DNA of 64,000 nucleotides from Desulforhopalus vacuolatus (GCF_016918505.1 NZ_JAFFPZ010000008.1:1-64000), one strand, 5' to 3'. Shown: positions 34,874 through 43,400, counted from the first letter of the stretch. Numbers and translations: made by a program. Notes: generated by a model not told the origin, from the sequence alone.

Positions 34874-34999
34874 ATGGCGAAAGAAAAGAAGAAAAGTATA
34901 TTACTCCGGCTTGATCCCGGAGTGCTCAAAGAAGTGACACTGACTGCAGTTGAACAGAAAAGGAGCATTCAGTCCATCGTGAAAAAAATGATCAGGTAA
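34874..34999 (+). CDS. 41-aa ribbon-helix-helix protein
   Basis: ATG 34874 to TAA 34997-34999. The sequence reads as one basic beta strand and two helices: KKSILLRLDP, GVLKEVTLTAVEQK and SIQSIVKKMIR, the plan of Arc/CopG/ParG-type DNA-binding dimers. The small size suits a centromere-binding or autoregulatory protein. It is the first gene of the operon with the CHAD and ParA genes, 37 bases before the CHAD ATG. RHH proteins are the standard partners of some ParA ATPases (ParG, omega), which makes this tiny gene significant. An antitoxin-like role is the alternative; no toxin gene is adjacent. Confidence 0.65.
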   Translation: MAKEKKKSILLRLDPGVLKEVTLTAVEQKRSIQSIVKKMIR

Positions 35000-35036
35000 T
35001 ACATTGAAAAGTAGCACACATAAAGAGAATTTCCTC

Positions 35037-36584
35037 ATGGAAGCAAAGACCGCGAGACCGTTCGTCTTCATGGCCGATCTCACTGTTACCCGAGGCCGAT
35101 TGCAGAAAAAAATCCCGGCTGGCTCCATCTTTTCCCTGGTGATGGAGAAGGGAGGGAAGTTGTCCGGGTACCTTGTCGATACATTTGAAAATCTCCTGCT
35201 GAAGGCGGGAAAGATTCTCTTTGATGTTAATGACACCCTTGTGCTTGTTGACCTGCGAAGCGGGGACACTGTGGAGCAGGGTATTACCGGCGCATGGCGG
35301 TTTGCTGATCAGCTTCCTGATGGTCCTGTGACTGAAAAGTTACGTAAAATAACTACGACGCGTGCTTTTCTGCCGGTGGGAAAAGTAAAGTTTCGGCTCG
35401 ACAGCGGCCTGCTGCTTGATGATGAGGAGAAAACTCTTGCCCGCTTCCGGCAGACTGTGCTCAAGTCCGGGGAAAAACATCTGACCCTTGGCGTTACCGC
35501 CATGCTGCGCGGTTATGCCCATGAACATCAAATGCTGGTAGAGATTCTGCAGAAATCGGGAGTGCAGAGCTGTGACAATTTTGAAGACCTTTATCGGCAG
35601 CTTGGCATTCGTGACAGCAGCTATACCAGCAAACCCGGGCTTGTTTTCGCTGCCAGCAGTACCGTAAAAAATGCAGCGGTGATTATTATCCGCACGCTCC
35701 TTGCTGTTGCCCGGCAGAATGAGGCGGGGGCAGCCGCCGATATCGACAGTGAATTCCTCCACGACTACCGTGTCAGTCTGCGCAAGGTTCGCTCAGTGCT
35801 TTCTCTCTTTAAAGGAGCTTTCTCCAGAAAGGAGACTGAGGCCCTTCAAAAAAGTTTTGCTGAATTGATGCGGCCAACCAGTCGACTGCGCGATCTTGAT
35901 GTTTATCTGATGAGGACAGAAGAATATATGGCGATGGTTCCAGAATCTGCCAGAGAGGGCGTGGGGATTCTCTTCAGCTTTCTCGAAGATGAACGTGAAC
36001 TCGCCCTGCGGACAGTAGTTGCCTGCCTGCGCAGTGAAGACTACAGGATTCAGATGGAGGCGCTTACCCGTAAATTCAGCAGAGCGAATAATCTGAAAAA
36101 CGGCCTGGACAGCAGCCGCAGAGCTCATGAAGTCGGCAGCAGTCTCATCTATAAGCGCTATCGCAAGGTGTGCCGGATCGCCTCTGAAATGGACAAATCT
36201 ACGCCGTCTTCCGAGGTCCATCAACTGCGAATTCACTGTAAAAAGCTGCGTTATCTGATGGAGTTTTTTGCGCCGTTTTTTCCCGAAGAGGCAATTGGTC
36301 TGCTGGTACGAAATCTGAAAAAGATGCAGGATAACCTCGGTAACTTCAACGACTACTCCGTACAGCAGCACTTCCTGCAGAAAATTCTCAAGGAGAAAAT
36401 GGATGCTTTCGCAGATTATGAACTGACTGTTTCAAACAGCATTGGCGCGTTGACAGCCATGCTGCATCAGAAACAGCTTGCAGAACGGCAGAAGGTGAAA
36501 AACAACTTTATTCAGTTCAACAGTGTGGAAACGAGAAATCTGTTCAAACAGCTTTTTTCCAGTAAAAAAGGAGACGCACAATGA
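35037..36584 (+). CDS. CHAD-domain (polyphosphate-binding) protein
   Basis: The protein has 515 aa from ATG 35037 (an in-frame TTG at 35004 is less likely). The C-terminal half (about 200-490) is a CHAD domain: two four-helix bundles rich in conserved His and Arg/Lys, seen as FLHDYRVSLRKVRSVLSLF, RPTSRLRDLDVYL, VHQLRIHCKKLRYLMEFF and NLGNFNDYSVQ. CHAD domains bind polyphosphate and localise to polyP granules. The N-terminal 190 residues are not a clear CYTH domain: only a loose beta-rich pattern (FRLDSGLLLDDEEKTLARFR) is visible. The stop overlaps the ParA start (ATGA). Confidence 0.88.
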   Translation: MEAKTARPFVFMADLTVTRGRLQKKIPAGSIFSLVMEKGGKLSGYLVDTFENLLLKAGKILFDVNDTLVLVDLRSGDTVEQGITGAWRFADQLPDGPVTEKLRKITTTRAFLPVGKVKFRLDSGLLLDDEEKTLARFRQTVLKSGEKHLTLGVTAMLRGYAHEHQMLVEILQKSGVQSCDNFEDLYRQLGIRDSSYTSKPGLVFAASSTVKNAAVIIIRTLLAVARQNEAGAAADIDSEFLHDYRVSLRKVRSVLSLFKGAFSRKETEALQKSFAELMRPTSRLRDLDVYLMRTEEYMAMVPESAREGVGILFSFLEDERELALRTVVACLRSEDYRIQMEALTRKFSRANNLKNGLDSSRRAHEVGSSLIYKRYRKVCRIASEMDKSTPSSEVHQLRIHCKKLRYLMEFFAPFFPEEAIGLLVRNLKKMQDNLGNFNDYSVQQHFLQKILKEKMDAFADYELTVSNSIGALTAMLHQKQLAERQKVKNNFIQFNSVETRNLFKQLFSSKKGDAQ

Positions 36585-37318
36585 AAATACTGGCCTGTTA
36601 CTCTAATAAAGGAGGTGTTGGAAAAACCGCTTCCTCGGTCAACCTTGCCTATGCCTGTGCGATGAGCGGCCGCAAGACTCTGCTCTGTGATCTTGACCCG
36701 CAGGGGGCTTCCGGCTTCTATTTTCGAGTAAAACCCTCTAAAAAACTGCAGGATCTTTCCTTTTTTAAAGATCAGGAAAAGTTCCTGGATTCGATTCGGG
36801 CATCAGATTTTGAAAATCTTGAGTTGCTGCCAGCCAACATGTCATTTAAGGATTTTGATATCTTTCTTGACAGAATGAAAAAGAGCTCTTCCCGACTCAA
36901 GAAAGCTCTGAAGGTGACTCGCAGTGAGTATGACGTGGTGATTCTTGACTGTCCGCCCAATATCTCCATGCTCTCAGAAAACGTTTTTCGGGCCGCCGAC
37001 CTCATTGTGGTACCGGTAATTCCTACTACTCTCTCGGCACGTACCCTTGAGCAGCTCTACGCCTTTTTTAAAGAGCAGGGCTTTTCGCAAAAAAAATTGC
37101 TGCCCTTCTTTTCCATGGTGCAGATGAATAAAAAACTGCACCGGGAAACTATCGAGGCACTGCGAAAAGAGTATAAAATGCTTAAGCCTCAGGTGCCATT
37201 TTCAACAGATGTTGAGAGGATGGGCGTAAATCGGGCGCCGGTGGCAACATTTGCCCCGAAAAGCGCGGCGAGTGATGCCTGCCAGGCGGTGTGGAAAGAG
37301 CTGGAGACGTATCTTTGA
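36581..37318 (+). CDS. ParA/MinD-family ATPase coupled to the CHAD gene
   Basis: The protein has 245 aa. The deviant Walker A is KGGVGKTAS (residues 10-18) with the signature lysine K10; the A' motif is LLCDLDPQGASGFYF near 38 and the B motif VVILDCPPNISML near 122. It resembles chromosomal/plasmid ParA rather than MinD (no amphipathic C-terminal helix). Such ATPases form nucleoid-bound gradients that move or space a cargo via an activator protein. No ParB gene follows. The operon partners are the RHH protein and the CHAD protein, so the cargo may be a polyphosphate granule. This is inference from gene order. Confidence 0.9.
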   Translation: MKILACYSNKGGVGKTASSVNLAYACAMSGRKTLLCDLDPQGASGFYFRVKPSKKLQDLSFFKDQEKFLDSIRASDFENLELLPANMSFKDFDIFLDRMKKSSSRLKKALKVTRSEYDVVILDCPPNISMLSENVFRAADLIVVPVIPTTLSARTLEQLYAFFKEQGFSQKKLLPFFSMVQMNKKLHRETIEALRKEYKMLKPQVPFSTDVERMGVNRAPVATFAPKSAASDACQAVWKELETYL

Positions 37319-37342
37319 AGGAGGTGCGGAAACATCGGGAGT

Positions 37343-37780
37343 TCAGTCGGGGTTCCGCTGCATGAATTTCCCTCTGCCCCGGCAGACCACTCTGCCATCG
37401 ATACAGATCTCGGCGCGGAGCAGATAGAGCGGCGGCAGAGTTTCTTTGATTCTCGCATGGATTTCCAGCTCTGCTTCACAGGGTACCGGTTCAAGAAAGC
37501 GTATATTCAACTCTCCGGTAAGTGCTTTGATACCCTGATGGAGAAGACATTTGGCCATGGCCGTGTCAAGAAGGGAAGAGAGCACCCCCCCATGGAAGAT
37601 CCCGTCGTAGCCCTGGCATCTCGTGTTGCCGAGAAAGGTCGTGCGGACACCACCCCGGCCATCCTCTTTAAAATCGAGAGAGAACAAAAAAGGATTTTCT
37701 AAATCACAGCCTGGACAATTGATCTTTTTCTCGGATTGTTTTTTAAGCCTGCCTGAGTTTAATTCTGACACGTTTTTCAT
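37343..37780 (-). CDS. Hotdog-fold thioesterase (PaaI-like)
   Basis: The protein has 145 aa. After an N-terminal Cys pair (NCPGCDLENPF) the hotdog core reads CQGYDGIFHGGVLSSLLDTAMA near residues 72-93 with the catalytic HGG and the Asp on the long helix, then TGELNIRFLEPVPCEAELEI. This matches acyl-CoA thioesterases of the PaaI/YbgC-like class. The substrate is unknown. It is convergent with parA, 24 bases apart. Confidence 0.85.
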   Translation of the reverse strand: MKNVSELNSGRLKKQSEKKINCPGCDLENPFLFSLDFKEDGRGGVRTTFLGNTRCQGYDGIFHGGVLSSLLDTAMAKCLLHQGIKALTGELNIRFLEPVPCEAELEIHARIKETLPPLYLLRAEICIDGRVVCRGRGKFMQRNPD

Positions 37781-37781
37781 C

Positions 37782-38165
37782 TCACGCCTTTTTCACAGCA
37801 TTTCTGCCGCTGGTTTTATCTTCATAAAGAGCAGTATCCACCCGTTGCAGAAGTTTTCCCACACTTCCCTGAAAAATTGTTACTCCGAAACTGGCTGTTC
37901 TCGGACAGCCTGCCGTGAACTGATGGAACTGAACTGCAATCGCACATATTCTGCCAGTGTCACTGCCCCATTGCTGCGAGTCTGAGGCACAGGAGAAAAT
38001 TGAGTGGATCGGCAGGGGAATATCTTTCAGTCTGTTTCTGTTCATCGATATTACGGATAAGGATGTTTTTTTTTCTCTCTGAATTGTCAAGAATATTTTT
38101 ATCACTCTGTGGGATCTTTGACCAGTTTTTATCTGCAGCTGGAGAGAAAAGACAGGGGCCATCAC
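37782..38165 (-). pseudogene. GGDEF-domain remnant
   Basis: The last 40 residues (TASFGVTIFQGS, LLQRVDTALYEDKTSGRNAV) are the C-terminal part of a diguanylate cyclase GGDEF domain. Upstream, the helix LAEYVRLQFSS of the same domain appears in a different frame, so a frameshift lies between. The GGDEF active-site motif itself is gone. It ends 2 bases before the thioesterase start. Confidence 0.65.
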
Positions 38166-38443
38166 CTTTATGGGACCCTTATATAACTTAATTTTGCTGA
38201 ATTCACCGTGTGCAGGGTTTTTACCGATACGTTATATTTGGTACCTTGAACTGCAGGCAGCAGGACAAAACCTTTATCTGCACGCTCTCTGAATATGTAT
38301 TCTCTGCATGATGGAAATTGCAAAACGAGCGTCTGGCGGGTAATCTGCCTGTTTCTGCCAGAGAGCGGTCGGCAGTGTGCAAAGCGGACAAGTGGAACTC
38401 TCGTCTGCCCATTACTCTTTTTCTTTTTTCCCGGAGGCTTTTT
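38166..38443. other. Interval before the rubredoxin gene, no gene seen
   Basis: It holds one copy of the recurring 11-mer GGTACCTTGAA (38240-38250) and the GGAGG ribosome site of the next gene (38432-38436). A frame from 38318 joins the rubredoxin gene in phase but lacks protein-like character. I see no clear promoter. Confidence 0.5.
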
Positions 38444-39457
38444 ATGAAACGCTGGATTTGTGGTGTCTGTGGCTATGTACATGAAGGTGAGACTCCCCCC
38501 GAGAACTGCCCACTTTGCAATGCTCCCGCCAGTGATTTCACTGAAGAGGCCCTGGCGAAATCACAGCAGGAAGAAGTCCCTTCAGAGGCTGCGATCAAAG
38601 TTGAGCAGTCTCCTGACTCTGAAATTTCGCCCCCTGAGGTAAAGGAAGGCTCGGGAGAACAGAAAACAACCGAAAAATGGCTCTGTCCTGTGTGCGGCTA
38701 TGTCCATGACGGGCTTGAGCCTCCTGAGACCTGTCCAGTCTGTCATGTAGAAGGCGAAAGGTTTGTTGCTTCAGCCAAAGGTCCAGTTGCAGAGACGCAG
38801 AGTAACACCGAATCAAAGGGCTCGAAACGCTGGCGTTGCACTGTCTGCCAGTATGAGTGTACCAGTGATTTTCCCCCGGAGAAATGTCCAGTCTGTGGTG
38901 CTTCCCGGGAGGCATTTGTGGAAATTGATGCCGAAGGGAACGTCATTGGTGTAGAGCCGGTACAGGAAGAAGAGAAAAAGGGTGGCTTTTACGATGCTCT
39001 CTGTCGTTTTTTCGTGAAAAATCATATCCATCCCATATCTGCACATTTCCCCAATGGAATTATGCCTGCGGCAGTGCTTTTCCTGCTTATTGGTCTCTTC
39101 TCTGGTTCAGCGGTTCTTGAGGATGCGGCATGGTATAATCTGGTGGTTATACTCGTCTCTCTGCCGCTGGTTCTCTTTGCCGGATTTATTGAATGGAAAC
39201 GCTCTTATCGTGGTGCGAAGACATGGATTTTTATCACGAAGATTACCTGCGGAATTGTCGTCCTCCTCTCAGTGTCAGGTCTTGTTATCTGGCCTCTCGT
39301 AAAGGAAAGTGAAGAGTGGGGGAGTGTTGTCCTCTTCGGATTGGAACTGCCGGCACACCAGCTTTACGTTGCTCTTGCCTGTATCGGACTGTGTGCTGTG
39401 GCAATTGCCGGTCACCTCGGTGGTAAACTGGTGTATGGTGCAAGGCAAAGACGGTAA
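38444..39457 (+). CDS. Triple-rubredoxin-like membrane protein (DUF2231 C-terminus)
   Basis: The protein has 337 aa. Three rubrerythrin-type rubredoxin modules in series: WICGVCGYVHEG...NCPLC (from residue 4), WLCPVCGYVHDG...TCPVC (from about 78) and WRCTVCQYECTS...KCPVC (from about 127). Each has two C-x2-C pairs for one iron. Acidic linkers join them. Residues about 200-337 form a four-helix membrane domain starting HPISAHFPNGIMPAAVLFLL, the HPxxxHFP pattern of DUF2231 proteins. The iron sites should face the cytoplasm, since no signal peptide precedes them. It is probably an electron-transfer device between soluble donors and a membrane partner. GGAGG precedes ATG 38444. Confidence 0.88.
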   Translation: MKRWICGVCGYVHEGETPPENCPLCNAPASDFTEEALAKSQQEEVPSEAAIKVEQSPDSEISPPEVKEGSGEQKTTEKWLCPVCGYVHDGLEPPETCPVCHVEGERFVASAKGPVAETQSNTESKGSKRWRCTVCQYECTSDFPPEKCPVCGASREAFVEIDAEGNVIGVEPVQEEEKKGGFYDALCRFFVKNHIHPISAHFPNGIMPAAVLFLLIGLFSGSAVLEDAAWYNLVVILVSLPLVLFAGFIEWKRSYRGAKTWIFITKITCGIVVLLSVSGLVIWPLVKESEEWGSVVLFGLELPAHQLYVALACIGLCAVAIAGHLGGKLVYGARQRR

Positions 39458-39509
39458 GGTCTCTTTCACAGCAGGGTACCTTGAATAACCAGTATGAACA
39501 GGAGTAGTA

Positions 39510-40583
39510 ATGATTGAACTCAACGTTGGTCTTGGGGAACGCAGTTATCCCATTTTAATTGATCAGGGGGGATTGTCCCGGGTTGGCGCAGACCTTGCGC
39601 AGAGAAAGATTGCGAAACGTTATGCCATTATCTCCGATGATAATGTTGCTTCACTTTACGGTGCGCAGTTGATTGCGTCTCTGAAGGCCGCAGGACTGGA
39701 GTGTGAACTCTTCACCTTTGTTGCAGGTGAAGAAAGAAAAACCCTTTTCACCCTTGGTGAACTTGCTTCATCAATGGCACGCGCCGGATTTGATCGTAAA
39801 GATGCTATTATCGGCTTCGGTGGCGGCGTACCGGGAGATATTGCCGGATACCTTGCAGCCTCATGGATGCGCGGTATTCCCTTTGTGCAGATTCCTACGA
39901 CTCTCCTCTCTCAGGTGGATAGTTCAGTCGGCGGGAAAACCGGCGTGGATCTGCCAGAGGGAAAAAATCTCATGGGTGCTTTCTATCAGCCAAAGGCAGT
40001 CTATATAGACTGTGACGTCCTTGTCACTCTGCCTCGAAAGGAACTTCTCGGCGGACTGGCAGAGGTGATAAAATACGGAGTAATTCGCGACGAGAGCTTT
40101 TTTTCCTGGCTGAAGGAGAACCGTGAGGCAATCCTCACGCTGCAACCCGCCGTGGTGGAAAAAATGGTTGCCCGCTGCTGCGAAATCAAGGCAGATGTCG
40201 TTGCCCGAGACGAGAAAGAGGGCGGCCTGCGCAAGATTCTCAACTATGGTCATACTATCGGCCACGCTGTAGAAGGTGCTTCTCACTTTACCCTTATTCA
40301 CGGTCTTGCTGTTTCCATCGGCATGGTCGCGGCGGCCCGCCTTGCCGTGCTGAAAGGCATGCTTACGGAGAAACAGTGTGCTGCCATTATTGAACTGCTC
40401 AAGGAGTATGGCATGCCTGTCGAGGTACCGGTAGAGCTTTGCCGGCCGACTATCAGGAAGTATCTTCTCAGCGATAAAAAGGCGGAGGCCGGAAGAGTCT
40501 TTTTTATCCTTCCCACTGCTGTCGGAGATACTGAGATTACCGATCAGGTTACAGATGCACAAATTGACAAGGTACTTGGCTGA
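39510..40583 (+). CDS. aroB: 3-dehydroquinate synthase
   Basis: The protein has 357 aa, the second enzyme of the shikimate pathway, NAD- and zinc-dependent. Motifs: GGGVPGDIAGYLAASWMRG near residue 107, PTTLLSQVDSSVGGKTGVD near 130, and the zinc-binding residues in LAEVIKYGVI near 184, NYGHTIGHAVE near 247 and HGLAVSIGM near 265. Length and motifs are canonical. The deaminase gene starts 5 bases after its stop. Confidence 0.97.
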   Translation: MIELNVGLGERSYPILIDQGGLSRVGADLAQRKIAKRYAIISDDNVASLYGAQLIASLKAAGLECELFTFVAGEERKTLFTLGELASSMARAGFDRKDAIIGFGGGVPGDIAGYLAASWMRGIPFVQIPTTLLSQVDSSVGGKTGVDLPEGKNLMGAFYQPKAVYIDCDVLVTLPRKELLGGLAEVIKYGVIRDESFFSWLKENREAILTLQPAVVEKMVARCCEIKADVVARDEKEGGLRKILNYGHTIGHAVEGASHFTLIHGLAVSIGMVAAARLAVLKGMLTEKQCAAIIELLKEYGMPVEVPVELCRPTIRKYLLSDKKAEAGRVFFILPTAVGDTEITDQVTDAQIDKVLG

Positions 40584-40588
40584 CAGAT

Positions 40589-41098
40589 ATGAAAGACGAA
40601 AAATTTATGTACATTGCCCTGCAGCAGGCGGAGGAGGCTGGCAACAGGAGGGAGTTTCCCGTGGGGTGCATTATTACCCTCGGGGACGAGATCGTTGCGG
40701 AGGGAAGACGCTCCTGCAGTGGTGGGAACGGCCAGACCAATGAGCTTGATCATGCTGAGATTACGGCTCTGCGCAACCTCTCTGTGGGGGGGGGGAAGTA
40801 TGACGCTTCGCAACTGACTGTCTACTCCACCCTTGAACCCTGCCTGATGTGCTACTCCACTCTGCTGGTCAACGGTTTCCTGCATATTGTCTATGCCTGC
40901 GAAGATGTCATGGGAGGAGGAACCAATCTCCCCCTTGATAAGCTTGCTCCCCTCTACCGGGATCTGCAGCCGGAAATCAGGGGGGGCGTATTACGCAATG
41001 AAAGTCTCCGTCTTTTTCAACGTTTTTTTCTGGACCCGGCCTGTTGCTATCTCCAGGACACGCTGTTCGCCCGTCACATTCTTTCTCAGAAAGTATAA
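40589..41098 (+). CDS. Nucleoside/tRNA-type deaminase
   Basis: The protein has 169 aa of the cytidine/deoxycytidylate deaminase superfamily. The zinc site is DHAEITAL near residue 55 (HAE) and TLEPCLMCYSTLL near 88 (PCxxC). This resembles TadA and guanine deaminases; the EFPVGCIIT start is also TadA-like, but the C-terminal part is divergent and the substrate cannot be fixed. It lies between aroB and the SPASM gene with short gaps on both sides. Confidence 0.82.
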   Translation: MKDEKFMYIALQQAEEAGNRREFPVGCIITLGDEIVAEGRRSCSGGNGQTNELDHAEITALRNLSVGGGKYDASQLTVYSTLEPCLMCYSTLLVNGFLHIVYACEDVMGGGTNLPLDKLAPLYRDLQPEIRGGVLRNESLRLFQRFFLDPACCYLQDTLFARHILSQKV

Positions 41099-41103
41099 CT
41101 TCA

Positions 41104-42111
41104 ATGAATACTGAAATTTCAAAAACAATCCATTTCCAGCCCGGGGAGCGCAACGTTTTCCTGCATCTTCTCACTGCCTGCAATCTTTCCTGCAAACACT
41201 GTTATATCAACAAAGAGCAGCATGGAAGCATGCAGTTGACCCGTGACCAGATTGAAAGCTGGCTGCAACTCTTTGCCGATGAATCAAAGAAAACCAATGT
41301 TATTCTGCTTGGCGGAGAACCGACCATGCACCCTGATCTGCCTGAGGCAATCAGTATTGCCAAAAAGCTTGGTTATCAGGTGACGGTAGACTCCAACGGC
41401 TTTCTCTTTCATGATCTGCTCCACCGAACCACTCCTGAGGAGCTTGATTTTCTCAGCTTCAGTCTGGACGGACCGGAGCCGGAGATAAATGATGCGATTC
41501 GAGGGGAAGGTGTCTATGAGGTCTGCACCGCGAATATCCGCCGGGCGATTGAGGCGGGTTTCCATGTCAGTGTAATTTATACGGTGAGCCGCAAAAATAT
41601 CTCCCATCTGCATCGCATGGGAGCCCTGCTGGAATCACTCGGAGTGAAGAAATTTTTTATCCAGGTTCTCGGTCTGCGTGGAAAATCCGCCGAATCAGAC
41701 AGCGAAGAGACCTCACAGGTGAGCCGGGAGGAGTGGCTGTCCATTGTTCCCGGAGTGGCTGCTGATATCGCTGCGCGGGGAATTCATGTCACCTGGCCGA
41801 AGGTTTTCTTGAATGAAGATGAGACGTTTCAATGTGCGGGGAATGTAGCGGAAAATTATTTTGTTTTCCCCAACGGAAGGGTGTATCAGTGCCCTCTCTG
41901 TGAGGATTATCCCATTCACAGTTTTGAGATAAAAAATGGTCAGTTGCAGAAAATGGGGGAGTTGCGTGAGGACTCCTTCTTCAAGCTGAACATTGCCGAG
42001 GGATGTGTAATGAACAAGTTGCTGCAGCCCGATACGATTGAATATACCGACGAGGGAACGCCGCGCTATCGTATTTCCTGCTGTCTGCTGAAACAGGAAA
42101 TTGGTGGCTGA
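41104..42111 (+). CDS. Radical SAM protein with C-terminal cysteine cluster (SPASM-like)
   Basis: The protein has 335 aa. The radical SAM motif is ACNLSCKHCYINK (C-x3-C-x2-C, about residues 26-33), then LLGGEPTMHPDL near 70 and DFLSFSLDGPEPEIND near 117. A C-terminal block with Cys (FQCAGNVAENYF, YQCPLCEDYP, GCVMNKLL, SCCLLKQ) would hold auxiliary iron-sulfur clusters as in SPASM/Twitch proteins. No peptide precursor gene is seen nearby, so its substrate is unknown. A terminator follows. Confidence 0.85.
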   Translation: MNTEISKTIHFQPGERNVFLHLLTACNLSCKHCYINKEQHGSMQLTRDQIESWLQLFADESKKTNVILLGGEPTMHPDLPEAISIAKKLGYQVTVDSNGFLFHDLLHRTTPEELDFLSFSLDGPEPEINDAIRGEGVYEVCTANIRRAIEAGFHVSVIYTVSRKNISHLHRMGALLESLGVKKFFIQVLGLRGKSAESDSEETSQVSREEWLSIVPGVAADIAARGIHVTWPKVFLNEDETFQCAGNVAENYFVFPNGRVYQCPLCEDYPIHSFEIKNGQLQKMGELREDSFFKLNIAEGCVMNKLLQPDTIEYTDEGTPRYRISCCLLKQEIGG

Positions 42112-42153
42112 GTAAAGGGATCCTGAAGTCAGAAGCAACGTGGTGTAACAAAG

Positions 42154-42190
42154 CCCGCAGGCGCACAAATCAGTGTGCTGCGGGTTTTTT
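42154..42190 (+). terminator. Rho-independent terminator
   Basis: Stem CCCGCAG/CTGCGGG extended by CGCAC/GTGTG pairing, then six T residues. It ends the aroB-deaminase-radical SAM run and overlaps the last codons of convergent tatC. Confidence 0.8.
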
Positions 42191-42937
42191 CTTTCTGTTG
42201 AACACACGACAGGCAAAGATTCCTGCCTCAAAGAGACCGTAGAGGGGCAGGGCGAGCAGGGCAGTGGCCATGAAATCGCCGGCAGTGAGAAGGAAGGCAA
42301 GAAAAAGGACAACTCCAGACATAGAGAGACGGGCTTTCTGAAAAGATGCCATGGAAAAAAGAGCAGTGCGATCGGCCATGACCATCAGGAAGGGAATTTC
42401 AAAGGCAATGCCGCAGGTGAGTACCATGCGGGCAACAAAGCTGAAGTACTCACCAAGCTTCGGCAGTGGCTGCAGTCCCTCACTGGCGTAACTCATGAAG
42501 TAATGAAGCAGCATCGGCAAGACGACAAAAAAAGCAAAAAGTGTACCGGCCGCAAAAAGCAGGGTGGACTGAAGAGTGATGAGTATTGTAATTTTCTTCT
42601 CACTCTCTTTCAGGCCGGGAGAAATGAATGCCCACAGCTGATAAATGGTCATCGGCATGCTGAGAACAATTCCACCAAGCAGCGCTACCTTGAGATAGGT
42701 GATAAAAGCCTCGGGAAGGCTGGTATATACCAGCCGATGAACCAGTGGTGAGGCATTGAGAAGGGGGCCGGCGCACGCTTTGGCCAGCTGTTCGGAAAAA
42801 ATCCAGCAGATACCACTGCAGAGTGCAATACTGAGAATGATACGGATGGTCCGTTTGCGCAGCTCAAGATGATGGGGGCGGAAAAACGCGAGACTCTTTT
42901 CGAGAACCGGCAGGCCCTGTTGCAGATTAAGATTCAA
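42170..42937 (-). CDS. tatC: Sec-independent protein translocase TatC
   Basis: The protein has 255 aa and six transmembrane helices. It is the receptor for twin-arginine signal peptides. Family marks: HHLELRKRTIRIILSIAL near residue 18 (the HLxELRxR motif with its conserved Glu), LPEAFITYLKVALLGG near 73, WAFISPGLKESEKK near 105 and FEIPFLMVM near 178. The start lies inside tatB (11-base overlap), so the two are coupled. Confidence 0.96.
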   Translation of the reverse strand: MNLNLQQGLPVLEKSLAFFRPHHLELRKRTIRIILSIALCSGICWIFSEQLAKACAGPLLNASPLVHRLVYTSLPEAFITYLKVALLGGIVLSMPMTIYQLWAFISPGLKESEKKITILITLQSTLLFAAGTLFAFFVVLPMLLHYFMSYASEGLQPLPKLGEYFSFVARMVLTCGIAFEIPFLMVMADRTALFSMASFQKARLSMSGVVLFLAFLLTAGDFMATALLALPLYGLFEAGIFACRVFNRKKKPAAH

Positions 42938-43400
42938 CTTTTTTCTCTGGTGCTGAAGTCGCTTCAGGGGAGATGGCTGCTGGAGCAGTTGTCGTTTCGG
43001 CTGCGGTTTCGGTTGAAATATTTTCAGGAAGATCTGAATTCATTGCTGCTTTTTCCTGCCGATCCTTCTCTTCCTGCTTCTGCACTTCATCATGCAGATC
43101 GCGCAATGTGCCGACCGGAGGTTTTACATCCGAGAGTGCCGCCTTCATTCCCTCCCCCCCCTCCGTCAGCTGTTTTTGAAAATTACGTGCCGCCTCCTCG
43201 AGGTCGGGTTTAATGTCCTTGATTATCTGGCCAGGGGATCCTTCTTCAGTAAAGCTTGTTTTAAGATCGGCGGCGGTCTTTTTCAGGTCAGAAAGGCCTG
43301 CAGCAAGTTTTTTCGCCAGTTCCGGCAACTTGTCCGGGCCAACAACAATCAGTGCAACGGCGAGGATGACGAGCATCTCCGGCATTCCAATACCAAACAT
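42927..43400 (-). CDS. tatB: Twin-arginine translocase subunit TatB (TatA/B family)
   Basis: The protein has 157 aa: one N-terminal membrane helix (MPEMLVILAVALIVVGP), the hinge GPDKLPELAKKL and an amphipathic helix, then a long acidic Pro/Ala tail. The length and Glu in the helix start favour TatB over TatA. No separate tatA is in the window, so TatA must be elsewhere or this protein serves both roles. Confidence 0.9.
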   Translation of the reverse strand: MFGIGMPEMLVILAVALIVVGPDKLPELAKKLAAGLSDLKKTAADLKTSFTEEGSPGQIIKDIKPDLEEAARNFQKQLTEGGEGMKAALSDVKPPVGTLRDLHDEVQKQEEKDRQEKAAMNSDLPENISTETAAETTTAPAAISPEATSAPEKKVES

